Below are positions 1 through 7,560 of a DNA stretch of 16,176 nt, piece after piece. The stretch comes from DASROJ01 sp035646975 (GTDB lineage: Bacteria > Acidobacteriota > Polarisedimenticolia > JACPZX01 > DASXTC01): positions 1 through 16,176 of the forward strand of contig DASROJ010000321.1 of the NCBI GenBank assembly GCA_035646975.1, read 5' to 3'. The translations under genes and the position numbers were made by a program. The notes below the pieces were generated by a model. That model had not been told where the DNA came from. It ran no database searches and worked only from the letters and a program-made list of their open reading frames with translations. Positions within the stretch are counted from its first letter, which is position 1, and each line of letters begins with the position of its first letter.

Positions 1-112
1 CTGCAGGAATACCACCCGGCCCGGTAGCCTGAATGTCCGGCGCGCCAGGACGTCAGGACGCCATGCAAATGATCATCCTATTCCTCCGGTTGATTCCAAA
101 TAGGGACATCTG

Positions 113-532
113 GTGCTGAGTATCCTCATGGCACTGGCTCTATGGCGACCCGTGTTCATCGAGACGTTCCATTTGCCGAATTCTCTACCGCGGTCTTCCT
201 GGGTCATCGTTGAATTGGGAAACTCTCGATGCGGGGAAGTGCAGGAAGGATGGTTGTGGAGAAGTTATCAGATTCCTCCGACGGGTTATCTTTGCGCGTC
301 TAATGCTCTCGAGGTAGGGAGCTTTCAGCGATTCTATGTAATGGAGCAGCCTCAAGGACCGGAACGACAGCTACGATATGGTCAGTCCATTCATAGTGGC
401 CAGACGATTCACCTCAGTCAGGCGTGCGAGGTAACCGCCGTTGCGTTCTTCTACGGAGAGCAGAAGGAAGCTGCTTCAGGCGCCGCGATGGAAGCTCTAG
501 TAAAGATGCATCCTGAGTGCAACGGTAACTGA
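113..532 (+). CDS. Hypothetical protein, small, possibly exported or membrane-anchored
   Basis: This encodes a 139-residue protein that I do not recognise with confidence. The start is GTG at 113, preceded by AGGGA at 102-106, with an in-frame stop at 101-103 just upstream; an ATG at 128 is the alternative. The first dozen residues are hydrophobic (LSILMALALW) and could be a short signal or anchor. The rest reads like one compact beta-rich domain with Trp/Tyr-rich segments (WVIVELGN, YQIPPTGYLC, RFYVME). The IPPTGYL pattern resembles small predicted secreted proteins of the DUF6843 type, which is recollection and unverified. Cysteines are few and there is no lipobox. The gene is clearly less GC-rich than everything downstream and uses A/T-ending codons freely, suggesting different ancestry or low expression. 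It is separated by 79 bp from the ABC operon, and nothing links the two functionally. Confidence 0.6.
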   Translation: MLSILMALALWRPVFIETFHLPNSLPRSSWVIVELGNSRCGEVQEGWLWRSYQIPPTGYLCASNALEVGSFQRFYVMEQPQGPERQLRYGQSIHSGQTIHLSQACEVTAVAFFYGEQKEAASGAAMEALVKMHPECNGN

Positions 533-611
533 TAGAGCTGGTGTTTTCCCCATCAGTCTTGTCAGGTGAAGTGGTCCAGCGACAGTGACATTGATGATAG
601 AGTGACCCGCC

Positions 612-1589
612 ATGACAGGGGGGCACGGAAGGGTGACAGAACCCGTAGAGCGCGACGCGGCCGCGCTGCAGGTCTCCGACGTCAGGTATTCCTACGGCAG
701 GACCCGCGCGGTGGATGGGATCACCTTCCAGGTCCGCGGCGGTGAAATCTTCGGGCTGCTCGGGCCCAACGGCGCCGGCAAGACCACCACCATCTCCATG
801 ATCTGCGGTTTGCTGCCTCCCGAATCGGGGCAGGTGCTGATCTTCGGACAGGAGGCAGGCGACTCTTCAGGCCGCGCCCGCGCGCGGATGGGGGTGGTGC
901 CCCAGGAAATCGCGCTGTACGAAGAGCTCACGGCGCGTGAGAATCTCCGCTTCTGGGGGCAGATCTACGGCCTGTCGGGCGCCGATCTCGACGGCGCGGT
1001 GAAGCAGGCGCTCGAGCAGGTCGGACTGGCCGACCGCGCCAACGAGCGCGCGAGCCGGTTTTCCGGCGGGCTCAAGCGGCGGCTGAATCTTGCCGTGGGG
1101 CTGGTGCACGGCCCCGACCTGCTGCTGCTCGACGAGCCCACGGTCGGTATCGACCCACAGGCGAGGCTGCGCATCCTCGACGTGGTCAAGGCGCAGGCGG
1201 CCGAGGGCCGGGCCGTGCTTTACACATCTCACTATCTCGAGGAAGCCGAGCAGATCTGCGATCGGCTCGCGATCGTGGACCACGGGCGCGTGCTGGAGAT
1301 GGGCACGGTGGACGAGCTGCGCCGCAAGGTCGGCGAAGGGCCGATTGTCACGTTGAGGGGCGAAATCAGCCCCGAGCGGCTCGAGGCGCTGGCCGGCAGG
1401 ACGCCTGGTGTCGCGCTCCTCAACGCCGGCGAAGGCACGGCGTCGTTTTCGGCACGGGATGCCGAGGCCTGCTCGGGCCTCGTCCGTGAGTTGTTCGCCT
1501 CGGGCAGCAAGGTGGACGATCTGCGCGTGCAGGAGCCCAACCTCGAGTCGTTGTTCCTGAAGCTCACGGGAAGGGAGCTGCGCGACTAG
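612..1589 (+). CDS. ABC transporter ATP-binding protein (ABC-2 exporter type)
   Basis: This is the cytoplasmic ATPase that powers the two permeases encoded next to it. The protein has 325 residues. Walker A is GPNGAGKT at about 51-58, the Q-loop Gln is at 98 (VVPQE), the signature is FSGGLKRRL at 150-158 (Phe replaces the usual Leu of LSGG), Walker B is LLLLDEP at about 170-176, and the switch His is at 207 (TSHYLEE). A C-terminal extension from about 240 to 325, ending in EPNLESLFLKLTG, matches the tail common in drug- and polysaccharide-type ABC-2 ATPases (DrrA/NatA/YbhF-like). All catalytic elements are intact. GTG at 633 is an alternative start, because the first seven residues carry no domain. 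The stop TAG overlaps the next gene's GTG by one base, so the subunits are translationally coupled. The substrate cannot be inferred; drugs, lipids and ions are all possible for this family. Confidence 0.95.
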   Translation: MTGGHGRVTEPVERDAAALQVSDVRYSYGRTRAVDGITFQVRGGEIFGLLGPNGAGKTTTISMICGLLPPESGQVLIFGQEAGDSSGRARARMGVVPQEIALYEELTARENLRFWGQIYGLSGADLDGAVKQALEQVGLADRANERASRFSGGLKRRLNLAVGLVHGPDLLLLDEPTVGIDPQARLRILDVVKAQAAEGRAVLYTSHYLEEAEQICDRLAIVDHGRVLEMGTVDELRRKVGEGPIVTLRGEISPERLEALAGRTPGVALLNAGEGTASFSARDAEACSGLVRELFASGSKVDDLRVQEPNLESLFLKLTGRELRD

Positions 1590-2842
1590 TGGGAACGATC
1601 CTGGTTCTCACCCGGAAGGATCTTCGCCGCCGCCTGTCCGACCCGGCGGCCCTGCTGCTCAACCTGGCGATCCCCCTTGCCATCGCCGGCGCCATGGCGC
1701 TCACCTTCGGTCATCGCGGCGGCAGCGCGGAGCAGAACGCTCCGAAGCTGAGGCTCGCGGTGGTCAACCTGGATACAGGCGTCGTCGCGGAGATGCTTGC
1801 CGGGGCGACCCAGAACGACCAGGCAGCCCGGCACATGGAGATCGCGCAGGCAGCCACGCGGGAAGAAGGGTTGGCGCTGCTGCGCGACAAGGAGTATGCG
1901 GCCCTGCTGATCATCCCGAAGGGGTTTGGCGAAACGGTGCTGAGGGGCGGCAGGACGCGGTTCGAGCTGATCAAGAACCCGGCGCAGAACCTGATGCCGA
2001 TCGCCGCCCAGCAGATAGCGGAGGTTGCCGCGCTCTACGTGTCCGGTGCGGCGAGGCTGATTGGCGAAGACGGGCCCCGCCTGCAGCGGCTCTTTCAAGA
2101 CGACGGCTGGCGGGACACGCCGGCGCTGACCAGCCTGGTGTCCAGCCTTTCCGGCCGGGTGCAGCGAGTGGGGGCGCTGCTCCTGCCTCCCCTCATCGAG
2201 GTGAGCGAGAAAAAAGACGAAGTCGGCGCCGAGGGGTTCGATTTCATGTCCTGGATGTACCCGGGCATGGTGGTCATGGGATTGATCTTCACCGGGATGT
2301 CGCAGATGAAGGACCTGCTGCGTGAGAAGGATGCCGGCACGTTGCGCCGCCAGTTCGCAGCGCCGGTGGGTGCGGCCACGGTGCTCGTGTCGAAGATCCT
2401 TGCGTCCGGGGTCATCGTCGCGGCGGCCCTCGCGATCCTGATGTCCATCGGCTCGATCGCACTGGGGATTCACTGGGGCGCGCCCCTGCCCCTGGCGGCG
2501 GCCTCCATCCTGCTCGTGCTGGCCGTGACCGGCTTTGCCGCGCTGCTGTTCGCGGTGGTGCGGACCGAACGCCAGGGCGACGCGTTCGGCGGCATCCTCA
2601 CCATGGTGATGTCGCTGCTGGGCGGCGCCTTCGTGCCCGTGGAGATCATGCCGGACTGGATGTCCCGTCTGGCGCGGGTCACAGTGAACTTCTGGGGCAA
2701 TGGAGCGTTGCGCACGCTGGCAACGGGAGGCGGGTGGGCCGAGGTGGCGCCGTACCTCCGGGTGCTGGCCGTGCTGGGGTTCTCGATGACGCTGATCGGG
2801 GTGGGTTTGCTGCACCGCCGTCATGCACGGGGGGCGCTGTGA
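1589..2842 (+). CDS. ABC-2 type transporter permease, first subunit
   Basis: This is a membrane subunit of the exporter, 417 residues long. The layout is that of ABC-2 permeases of the YbhR/YhhJ/NatB type: one N-terminal membrane helix at about 22-41, a large extracytoplasmic domain from about 42 to 220, then a C-terminal bundle of five helices (about 222-240, 265-292, 299-323, 334-352 and 388-407). Between the second and third helices lies the cytoplasmic coupling segment LLREKDAGTLRRQFAAPV (about 243-260), a family hallmark. The segment FVPVEIMPDWM near 349-358 is also typical. The start is GTG at 1589, sharing one base with the preceding TAG. The stop TGA overlaps the GTG of the next permease (GTGA). 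With two different permeases and one ATPase, the transporter is probably a heterodimer of membrane subunits plus an ATPase homodimer. Confidence 0.93.
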   Translation: MGTILVLTRKDLRRRLSDPAALLLNLAIPLAIAGAMALTFGHRGGSAEQNAPKLRLAVVNLDTGVVAEMLAGATQNDQAARHMEIAQAATREEGLALLRDKEYAALLIIPKGFGETVLRGGRTRFELIKNPAQNLMPIAAQQIAEVAALYVSGAARLIGEDGPRLQRLFQDDGWRDTPALTSLVSSLSGRVQRVGALLLPPLIEVSEKKDEVGAEGFDFMSWMYPGMVVMGLIFTGMSQMKDLLREKDAGTLRRQFAAPVGAATVLVSKILASGVIVAAALAILMSIGSIALGIHWGAPLPLAAASILLVLAVTGFAALLFAVVRTERQGDAFGGILTMVMSLLGGAFVPVEIMPDWMSRLARVTVNFWGNGALRTLATGGGWAEVAPYLRVLAVLGFSMTLIGVGLLHRRHARGAL

Positions 2843-3981
2843 GCCCGGCTCCGCGGGGCGGGTCCAGGGTGCCGCGGCGCGTGATGGCCCTGGCACGCGA
2901 AGATCTCCGGCTGACACTGCGCGAACGAAGCTCCATTTTCTGGATCTTCATCGCGCCTTTTCTTTGGGTCGCTTTTTTCGGCACCTTCAATCGCCCGCAG
3001 GATCCTGCCCAGCTCAAGATCGCCCTTTCGGTGATCGAGCAGGAAGACACCCCGATGGCCGAGCGTCTCGTGCAGGGTCTGGAGGCGGAGAACTTCAGGA
3101 TCACGGTGGTGAAACCCGGCCAGACGGTGGCGACGGGGGATGACGCGCCGCCGCGCACGCTGACCATCCCGGCCGGATTCGGCGAGGCGATCGCCCAGCG
3201 CCGCAAGGTTTCCCTTGAGCTGCGAGAAGCCAGGGGAGCCAGCCCGGACGGGACGTTCGCCGCGAGGATCGCCTTGCACCGGGCCATCGTGCGGCTGCTG
3301 GGCGCCGAGGCGATGGACGGGTTCGACCCTGCGCAGGACGCGGTGACGGTGGCGGCGTCGTGGGGGGGCGGCCGGCAGATGCCCAGCGGCCGGTATCAGA
3401 CGATACCCGGCAACCTGGTGATGTTCGTCCTGATTGCCACCGTCACCTATGGCGCCGCGCTGCTGGCCTCCGAGCGGCGGCAGGGCATCCTGAGAAGGCT
3501 GGCCGTTTCTCCGATGCGGCGGTGGGAGCTGATCGCCGGCAAGGCGTTGGGACGCATCGCCGTGGCGCTCGTGCAGGTCGGTGTCTTCGTCCTGATGTCG
3601 CTGACGATCTTCAGGATCGAATGGGGCAGCTCGCCCATCGGCCTGGCGCTTCTCGTGCTGGCCTTTGTCTGCGCGGCGGCGGCCATCGGGATGCTGGGAG
3701 GCACCCTGTTCTCCTCGCCCGACGCCGCCTCGGGCGTCGGTATCGTCGTCGTGCTGGCGATGTCGGCGCTGGGAGGCTGCTGGTGGCCATCGGAGGTGAT
3801 GCCGGGGTGGCTGCGACAGGCGTCGTTCATCTTTCCCACGGCCTGGGCCATGAATGGTCTGCACGAGCTGCTGTCGTGGGGTGGAGGAGTTCGCGAGGTG
3901 CGTCTTCACTGTCTTGTCCTTGCACTCTACGCGGCTTGTGCGGGCGCCCTGGCCACCTACCGTCTCGGGCGCGCCACATGA
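2839..3981 (+). CDS. ABC-2 type transporter permease, second subunit
   Basis: This is the second membrane subunit, paired with the permease just upstream. I place the start at GTG 2839 because it gives a GTGA overlap with the previous stop. The open frame runs further upstream to an ATG at 2734, but that would overlap the first permease by more than 100 bases, and the added residues look like read-through of GC-rich DNA. ATG at 2884 is a possible shorter start. The 380-residue product has a first helix at about 32-49, an extracytoplasmic domain to about 188, and five C-terminal helices (about 191-210, 236-258, 265-290, 298-318 and 355-373). The coupling motif is SERRQGILRRLAVSPMRR (about 211-228). 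The extracytoplasmic part is shorter than in the first permease, so the two are diverged relatives, not a recent duplication. Confidence 0.92.
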   Translation: MSPAPRGGSRVPRRVMALAREDLRLTLRERSSIFWIFIAPFLWVAFFGTFNRPQDPAQLKIALSVIEQEDTPMAERLVQGLEAENFRITVVKPGQTVATGDDAPPRTLTIPAGFGEAIAQRRKVSLELREARGASPDGTFAARIALHRAIVRLLGAEAMDGFDPAQDAVTVAASWGGGRQMPSGRYQTIPGNLVMFVLIATVTYGAALLASERRQGILRRLAVSPMRRWELIAGKALGRIAVALVQVGVFVLMSLTIFRIEWGSSPIGLALLVLAFVCAAAAIGMLGGTLFSSPDAASGVGIVVVLAMSALGGCWWPSEVMPGWLRQASFIFPTAWAMNGLHELLSWGGGVREVRLHCLVLALYAACAGALATYRLGRAT

Positions 3982-3985
3982 TAAT

Positions 3986-3991
3986 GAGGTG
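3986..3991 (+). promoter_or_regulatory. Ribosome binding site deciding the start of the M1-like gene
   Basis: GAGGTG lies 6-11 bases before GTG 3998. It favours 3998 over the in-frame GTG 3989, which lies inside the site itself, and over the upstream ATG 3854, which lies inside the permease gene. The resulting product begins with a plausible signal peptide, which independently supports the choice. Confidence 0.65.
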
Positions 3992-3997
3992 TTCCGC

Positions 3998-6040
3998 GTG
4001 AAGGCTCCCGGCTTGTCTCTGCTCCTCGTGGTATCTGTCGCGACCGCCCTCGAGAGCCATCCGGCGGACCAGGGCGCACCGACCTTCCAGAGCACCGTTG
4101 CCCGGTACAACCAGCTTCGTGTCGGCCCGGGGTCGATCGCGATGCCGGGTCTTCACTTCGTGCAAGGGCACCTGACCCTGGTGTTGAAGAGCGGAAACGC
4201 CACCCCGGTTCTTGCCGGACAGGAAGCGATCGGGATATTTCTCGCGGGCACGGGAACTCTCGAATACTCATCCACGGACGGCAGCGAGCTGGCCGTGATG
4301 GTCCACAATGTGAACAAGGCGACGGGATTGCGCGCCGAAGCAAGGAGCGGGGCCGTCACGGTGCGCGAAGAGTTCAGCACGGCGCTGCTCTGGATGACCG
4401 GACGCCCCGCCGTGGAACTGTCCGGTCCTTCCGGGCCCTCGCTGGAGGCGGAGTTCGCCGGGCACCGGGAGAGGTTTCTGCGGGATGCGTCGGCCCCCGC
4501 CTCCCACGATTTCGTGATCCGGTCCCTGAACGGCCCGGCCGGCCCGCTCGTGCGCGCGGAAGTCGGTGGCGAGGCGGACCTCGTCCATCTCTATGACATG
4601 GCCGACGAGCGGACGGAATCGATCTACTGCCTGCGAAAGACCGAGAGCCCCGACAAGGATCTCCGGCGGTTCCTCTGGCCGGTGGTGCTGTCGAAGCAGC
4701 CGATCGGGCGGGACCGGCGGGATCCGCTGCCTTCGAGCCTGGACCTCACCGACATCGTGATGAGCGTGACCGCGTCGGCCGGCGATGCGGCGAAAATGAC
4801 GGTCACAGAGACACTCGTGCCCAGGCTGCGTGCATCCCGTGTGCTGCGGCTGAATCTGTACAGCAGCGATTATGAGTTCAAGAGGCTGGGCGCCGTGGAG
4901 CCCCGGAGCTACAACCTGCGACGGGTCGTCGACGGCAGTGGAGCCTCTCTGCCGTTCGAGCACGTCAACGACGATCTGATCATCGGACTGCCCGCGCCGG
5001 CGCCACCGGATCAACCGCTCAAGCTGAGTTTCGAGATCGACGGCGACATCCTGATCCACCCGGGCAATGACAACTACTGGGTGCTGGGAGGCGGCCCCTG
5101 GTTTCCTCAGCCGGATCTCGTGGGGCAGAGCTATACGATGCATTCGACCGTGCGCGTGAAGAAACCGTACGTCCCTTTTGCGTCGGGACGGACGGCTTCA
5201 CGGCGCGAGGAGGCCGACGAGAACGTTCTGGAGACCGTGCTGGACAAGCCGGACCGGTTCGCCATCGTCATGGCCGGCAGTTACGAATACCACGAGGAAA
5301 CGCGCGACGGGCTGACCATCCGGGTCGCCAGCTACGCCGGCAGGAACGATTTGGCGATCCGTCAGCTCACCGATCTGGCCTTCGGCGTCATCAAGTTCTA
5401 CGAACCGTTTCTCGGGCCGTTCCCCTGCACCGAGTTCACGATCATCGAGATGAACTCGTACGGGTGGGGGGTGGCTCCGCCGGGCGCCATGTTCATCACC
5501 AGGGAGGCGTTCGACGCGCGGCTGGACGGCCTGGCCTGGCTCTACACGAACGGAATCAACGAGCGATTCGCCCATGAGATCGCCCACCAGTACTGGGGCC
5601 ACGCCGTCTCCTGGCCGAACGACGAGGAGCAATGGCTTTCCGAGGCGTTCGCCGAGTACTGCGCGGCGCTCTTCGTCAAGAGCGCGATGGGAAAGGTCGA
5701 GTACAACGCCTTGCTGGCGACATGGAAATCCAGCGCCCGGCAGGCCGGCGACGTTTCGACCATCGCGACGGCCAATCGAATCTCCAGCCCGCTCGACCCG
5801 CAGGATGCGCGACGGATGCGGGATTTCCTCATCTACCACAAGGGCGCCTGGCTGCTCTCGCGGCTGCACGCGCAGCTCGGCGATCAGACCTTCCTGACGT
5901 TCCTGAAGTCGTACCAGAAATCGTTCCGGGGGAAAACCGGAACGACGAAGGATGTCGCTGGTCTGCTTCAGTTCATGACGCACAAGGACTTCATGCCGTT
6001 TCTGAACGCCAACTACTGGGCAACAGGGATGCCGGAATGA
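3998..6040 (+). CDS. Exported M1-like zinc metallopeptidase with degenerate GAMEN motif
   Basis: This is a predicted secreted or periplasmic zinc protein of 680 residues. I chose GTG 3998 because GAGG at 3986-3989 precedes it by 8 bases and the product then opens with a signal peptide (about residues 1-17, hydrophobic core LSLLLVVSVATA). The open frame extends back to 3854, but only by overlapping the permease gene. The zinc site is complete: HEIAH at 526-530 and Glu549, 19 residues after the second His, in LSEAFAEY. Tyr613 (IYHKGAWLL) fits the M1 transition-state tyrosine. The exopeptidase motif GAMEN is replaced by GAMFI at about 496-500, so the Glu that binds a free N-terminus is missing. 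The first 240 residues match no domain that I recognise; about 245-430 resembles the beta domain of M1 enzymes. The gene follows the permease by 16 bp and is probably in its operon. Endopeptidase, binding or non-peptidase roles remain possible. Confidence 0.85.
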   Translation: MKAPGLSLLLVVSVATALESHPADQGAPTFQSTVARYNQLRVGPGSIAMPGLHFVQGHLTLVLKSGNATPVLAGQEAIGIFLAGTGTLEYSSTDGSELAVMVHNVNKATGLRAEARSGAVTVREEFSTALLWMTGRPAVELSGPSGPSLEAEFAGHRERFLRDASAPASHDFVIRSLNGPAGPLVRAEVGGEADLVHLYDMADERTESIYCLRKTESPDKDLRRFLWPVVLSKQPIGRDRRDPLPSSLDLTDIVMSVTASAGDAAKMTVTETLVPRLRASRVLRLNLYSSDYEFKRLGAVEPRSYNLRRVVDGSGASLPFEHVNDDLIIGLPAPAPPDQPLKLSFEIDGDILIHPGNDNYWVLGGGPWFPQPDLVGQSYTMHSTVRVKKPYVPFASGRTASRREEADENVLETVLDKPDRFAIVMAGSYEYHEETRDGLTIRVASYAGRNDLAIRQLTDLAFGVIKFYEPFLGPFPCTEFTIIEMNSYGWGVAPPGAMFITREAFDARLDGLAWLYTNGINERFAHEIAHQYWGHAVSWPNDEEQWLSEAFAEYCAALFVKSAMGKVEYNALLATWKSSARQAGDVSTIATANRISSPLDPQDARRMRDFLIYHKGAWLLSRLHAQLGDQTFLTFLKSYQKSFRGKTGTTKDVAGLLQFMTHKDFMPFLNANYWATGMPE

Positions 6041-6061
6041 TCGCCCGGTGGGGACGGGGTC

Positions 6062-6547
6062 TCAGCAGCCGTCCGGCCGACGGGCCCGGATTCTTTCGAT
6101 GAGGTCCCGGGTGGCGTGGTCCTTCGGATCGCCGACGATCGCGATGCGCCCTCCATACGCCAGCACCGTGGCCGCTTCGGGGACCGTGGCCGAAGTGTAG
6201 TCGGTTCCCTTGCAATGGACATCGGGCTTGAGCCGGCCCAGCAACGCGTCGCAGGTCGGCTCGTCGAACACCACGACGTAGTCGACGCTCTCCAGCGCGG
6301 CGAGGATCTCGACGCGCTCGGCCGACGGGATGACGGGACGGCCCGCGCCCTTGAGCGCGCGCGTCGATGCGTCGGAATTGACACCCACCACCAGGCGATC
6401 GGCCTGGCGGGCCGCCGCCGCGAGGTAGCGCACGTGCCCCACGTGCAGCAGGTCGAAGATCCCGTTGGCAAACGCGATCGTGCGGCCCGCGCGACGTTCA
6501 TCGGCGAGAATGATGGCGAGCTGGTCCTGTTCGAAGATCTTGGTCAT
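6062..6547 (-). CDS. rfaE2: D-glycero-beta-D-manno-heptose 1-phosphate adenylyltransferase
   Basis: This cytoplasmic enzyme transfers AMP from ATP to heptose 1-phosphate, giving ADP-D-glycero-beta-D-manno-heptose for the inner core of lipopolysaccharide. The 161-residue protein is a single nucleotidyltransferase domain, the size expected when it is not fused to the kinase. It shows the cytidylyltransferase signature FANGIFDLLHVGHVRYL (about 26-42, HVGH at 35-38), the GVNSDAS segment at about 55-61, and KGTDY at 113-117, where many homologues have KGGDY. The C-terminal GDPKDHATRDLIERI replaces the usual STT-containing segment; this looks like a lineage variant and not damage. The start ATG overlaps the stop of rfaE1 (ATGA), so the two are coupled. 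It is the last gene of the six-gene operon and ends 21 bp from the convergent M1-like gene. I see no clear terminator hairpin in that gap. Confidence 0.93.
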   Translation of the reverse strand: MTKIFEQDQLAIILADERRAGRTIAFANGIFDLLHVGHVRYLAAAARQADRLVVGVNSDASTRALKGAGRPVIPSAERVEILAALESVDYVVVFDEPTCDALLGRLKPDVHCKGTDYTSATVPEAATVLAYGGRIAIVGDPKDHATRDLIERIRARRPDGC

Positions 6548-7560
6548 GCCGGTCCGGTGGCGGGGAGGTTGTCGATGGCGTGGCGAAGCTCCGCCACGGT
6601 CACCGTGGCGGTGCCGCGCTTCATCACCACGATCCCCGCCGCGATGTTGGCCAGCATGGCCGCGAGCCTGAAGGTCGCGCCGGAGGCCAGCGCGAGGCAG
6701 AACGCGGCGATCACGGTGTCGCCGGCGCCGGTGACATCGGCGACCTGGTCCGATCCATGGACGGGGATGTCGAACGGTTTGACACCATCCTCGAGCAACG
6801 TCATGCCGAGGCTCCCTCTCGTTATCAGGACCGCCTGGCAGGCGAGTGTCTCCATCAGACGGCGACCCGCCGCGTCGAGCCGGGAATGCCCATCGTCGAG
6901 CCGCACCCCGAGCAGCTCCTCGGCTTCCTCGAGATTCGGTGTCACGGCGGTGACGCCGCGGAACTCACCGAGACGATGCCGCGAGTCGCAGGCCACGGTG
7001 ATCTTCATCCGACGCGCCTCTGCCGAGACCGGGCGCACGGTCACGGGCGTGACGAGGTCGTAGCCGTAATCGGAGAGCAGCAGCGCCTTGACGTCCTGCG
7101 CCAGCAGCGCGCGCGCCCTTTCAGCGGCGGCCTCGGCGGCTTCCACCGGGACCGAGCCCGGCGCTCCGCGGTCGATCCTGATGACCTGCTGCGCCCGGGA
7201 GTGGGGCAGCCCGGCCAGCACCCGCGTCTTCGTGGGGGTGGCGTATCCGGCCAGACGCGTCACGGCGGTTGTGTCGATTCCGGCCTGCTCCATCAGGTCG
7301 ATCAGCCGGCGGCCGGCGTCATCGTCTCCCACCACGCCGACCGGAACAGGGCGGCCTCCCAGCGATCGGACGTTGTTCACCGCGTTGGCCCCGCCTCCGG
7401 GCATCGCGTCGGTGCGTCGGTAGTCGATGATGAGCACGGGGGCTTCGCGCGAGACGCGGGCAATCTCGCCATGCACGAACTCGTCGAGCACGAGGTCCGC
7501 GAGGACGGCGACCTTCGTGCCGGCGAACCGGTTGACGACCGATGCAAGATGTTCCTTCAC
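6544..7560 (-). CDS. rfaE1: D-glycero-beta-D-manno-heptose 7-phosphate kinase
   Basis: This kinase phosphorylates heptose 7-phosphate at C1 to give the 1,7-bisphosphate that GmhB then trims. It is a PfkB/ribokinase-fold protein of 338 residues, corresponding to the N-terminal half of E. coli HldE. Visible features are ISREAP-like VSREAPV (about 36-42), the sugar-binding loop MPGGGANAVNNV (about 53-64), the TPTKTRVLAG lid segment (about 108-117), TPNLEEAEELLG (about 207-218) and the catalytic GAGD at 278-281 with Asp281 as base. I start it at GTG 7560, which overlaps the gmhB stop as GTGA; the frame continues nine codons upstream to 7587, but only inside gmhB. Its stop overlaps the rfaE2 start. 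The kinase, phosphatase and adenylyltransferase genes are consecutive and cover three successive steps. The isomerase gmhA and epimerase hldD are not in the window. Confidence 0.94.
   Translation of the reverse strand: MKEHLASVVNRFAGTKVAVLADLVLDEFVHGEIARVSREAPVLIIDYRRTDAMPGGGANAVNNVRSLGGRPVPVGVVGDDDAGRRLIDLMEQAGIDTTAVTRLAGYATPTKTRVLAGLPHSRAQQVIRIDRGAPGSVPVEAAEAAAERARALLAQDVKALLLSDYGYDLVTPVTVRPVSAEARRMKITVACDSRHRLGEFRGVTAVTPNLEEAEELLGVRLDDGHSRLDAAGRRLMETLACQAVLITRGSLGMTLLEDGVKPFDIPVHGSDQVADVTGAGDTVIAAFCLALASGATFRLAAMLANIAAGIVVMKRGTATVTVAELRHAIDNLPATGPA

Noticed and set aside
1..112. Promoter or gene in the first 112 bases
   Set aside because: No hexamer pair with acceptable spacing and no open frame with a plausible start was found; only a short partial repeat (AGGACG twice at 47-60) is visible.
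1586..4110. Two open frames over 400 codons on the minus strand (1586-2917 and 2821-4110)
   Set aside because: Both are antisense to the two permease genes, which have clear membrane helices and family motifs; the antisense products are Arg/His/Gln-rich without domains.
6041..6061. Possible bidirectional terminator between the convergent genes
   Set aside because: The 21-bp gap is G-rich but I find no inverted repeat with a T-run on either strand.
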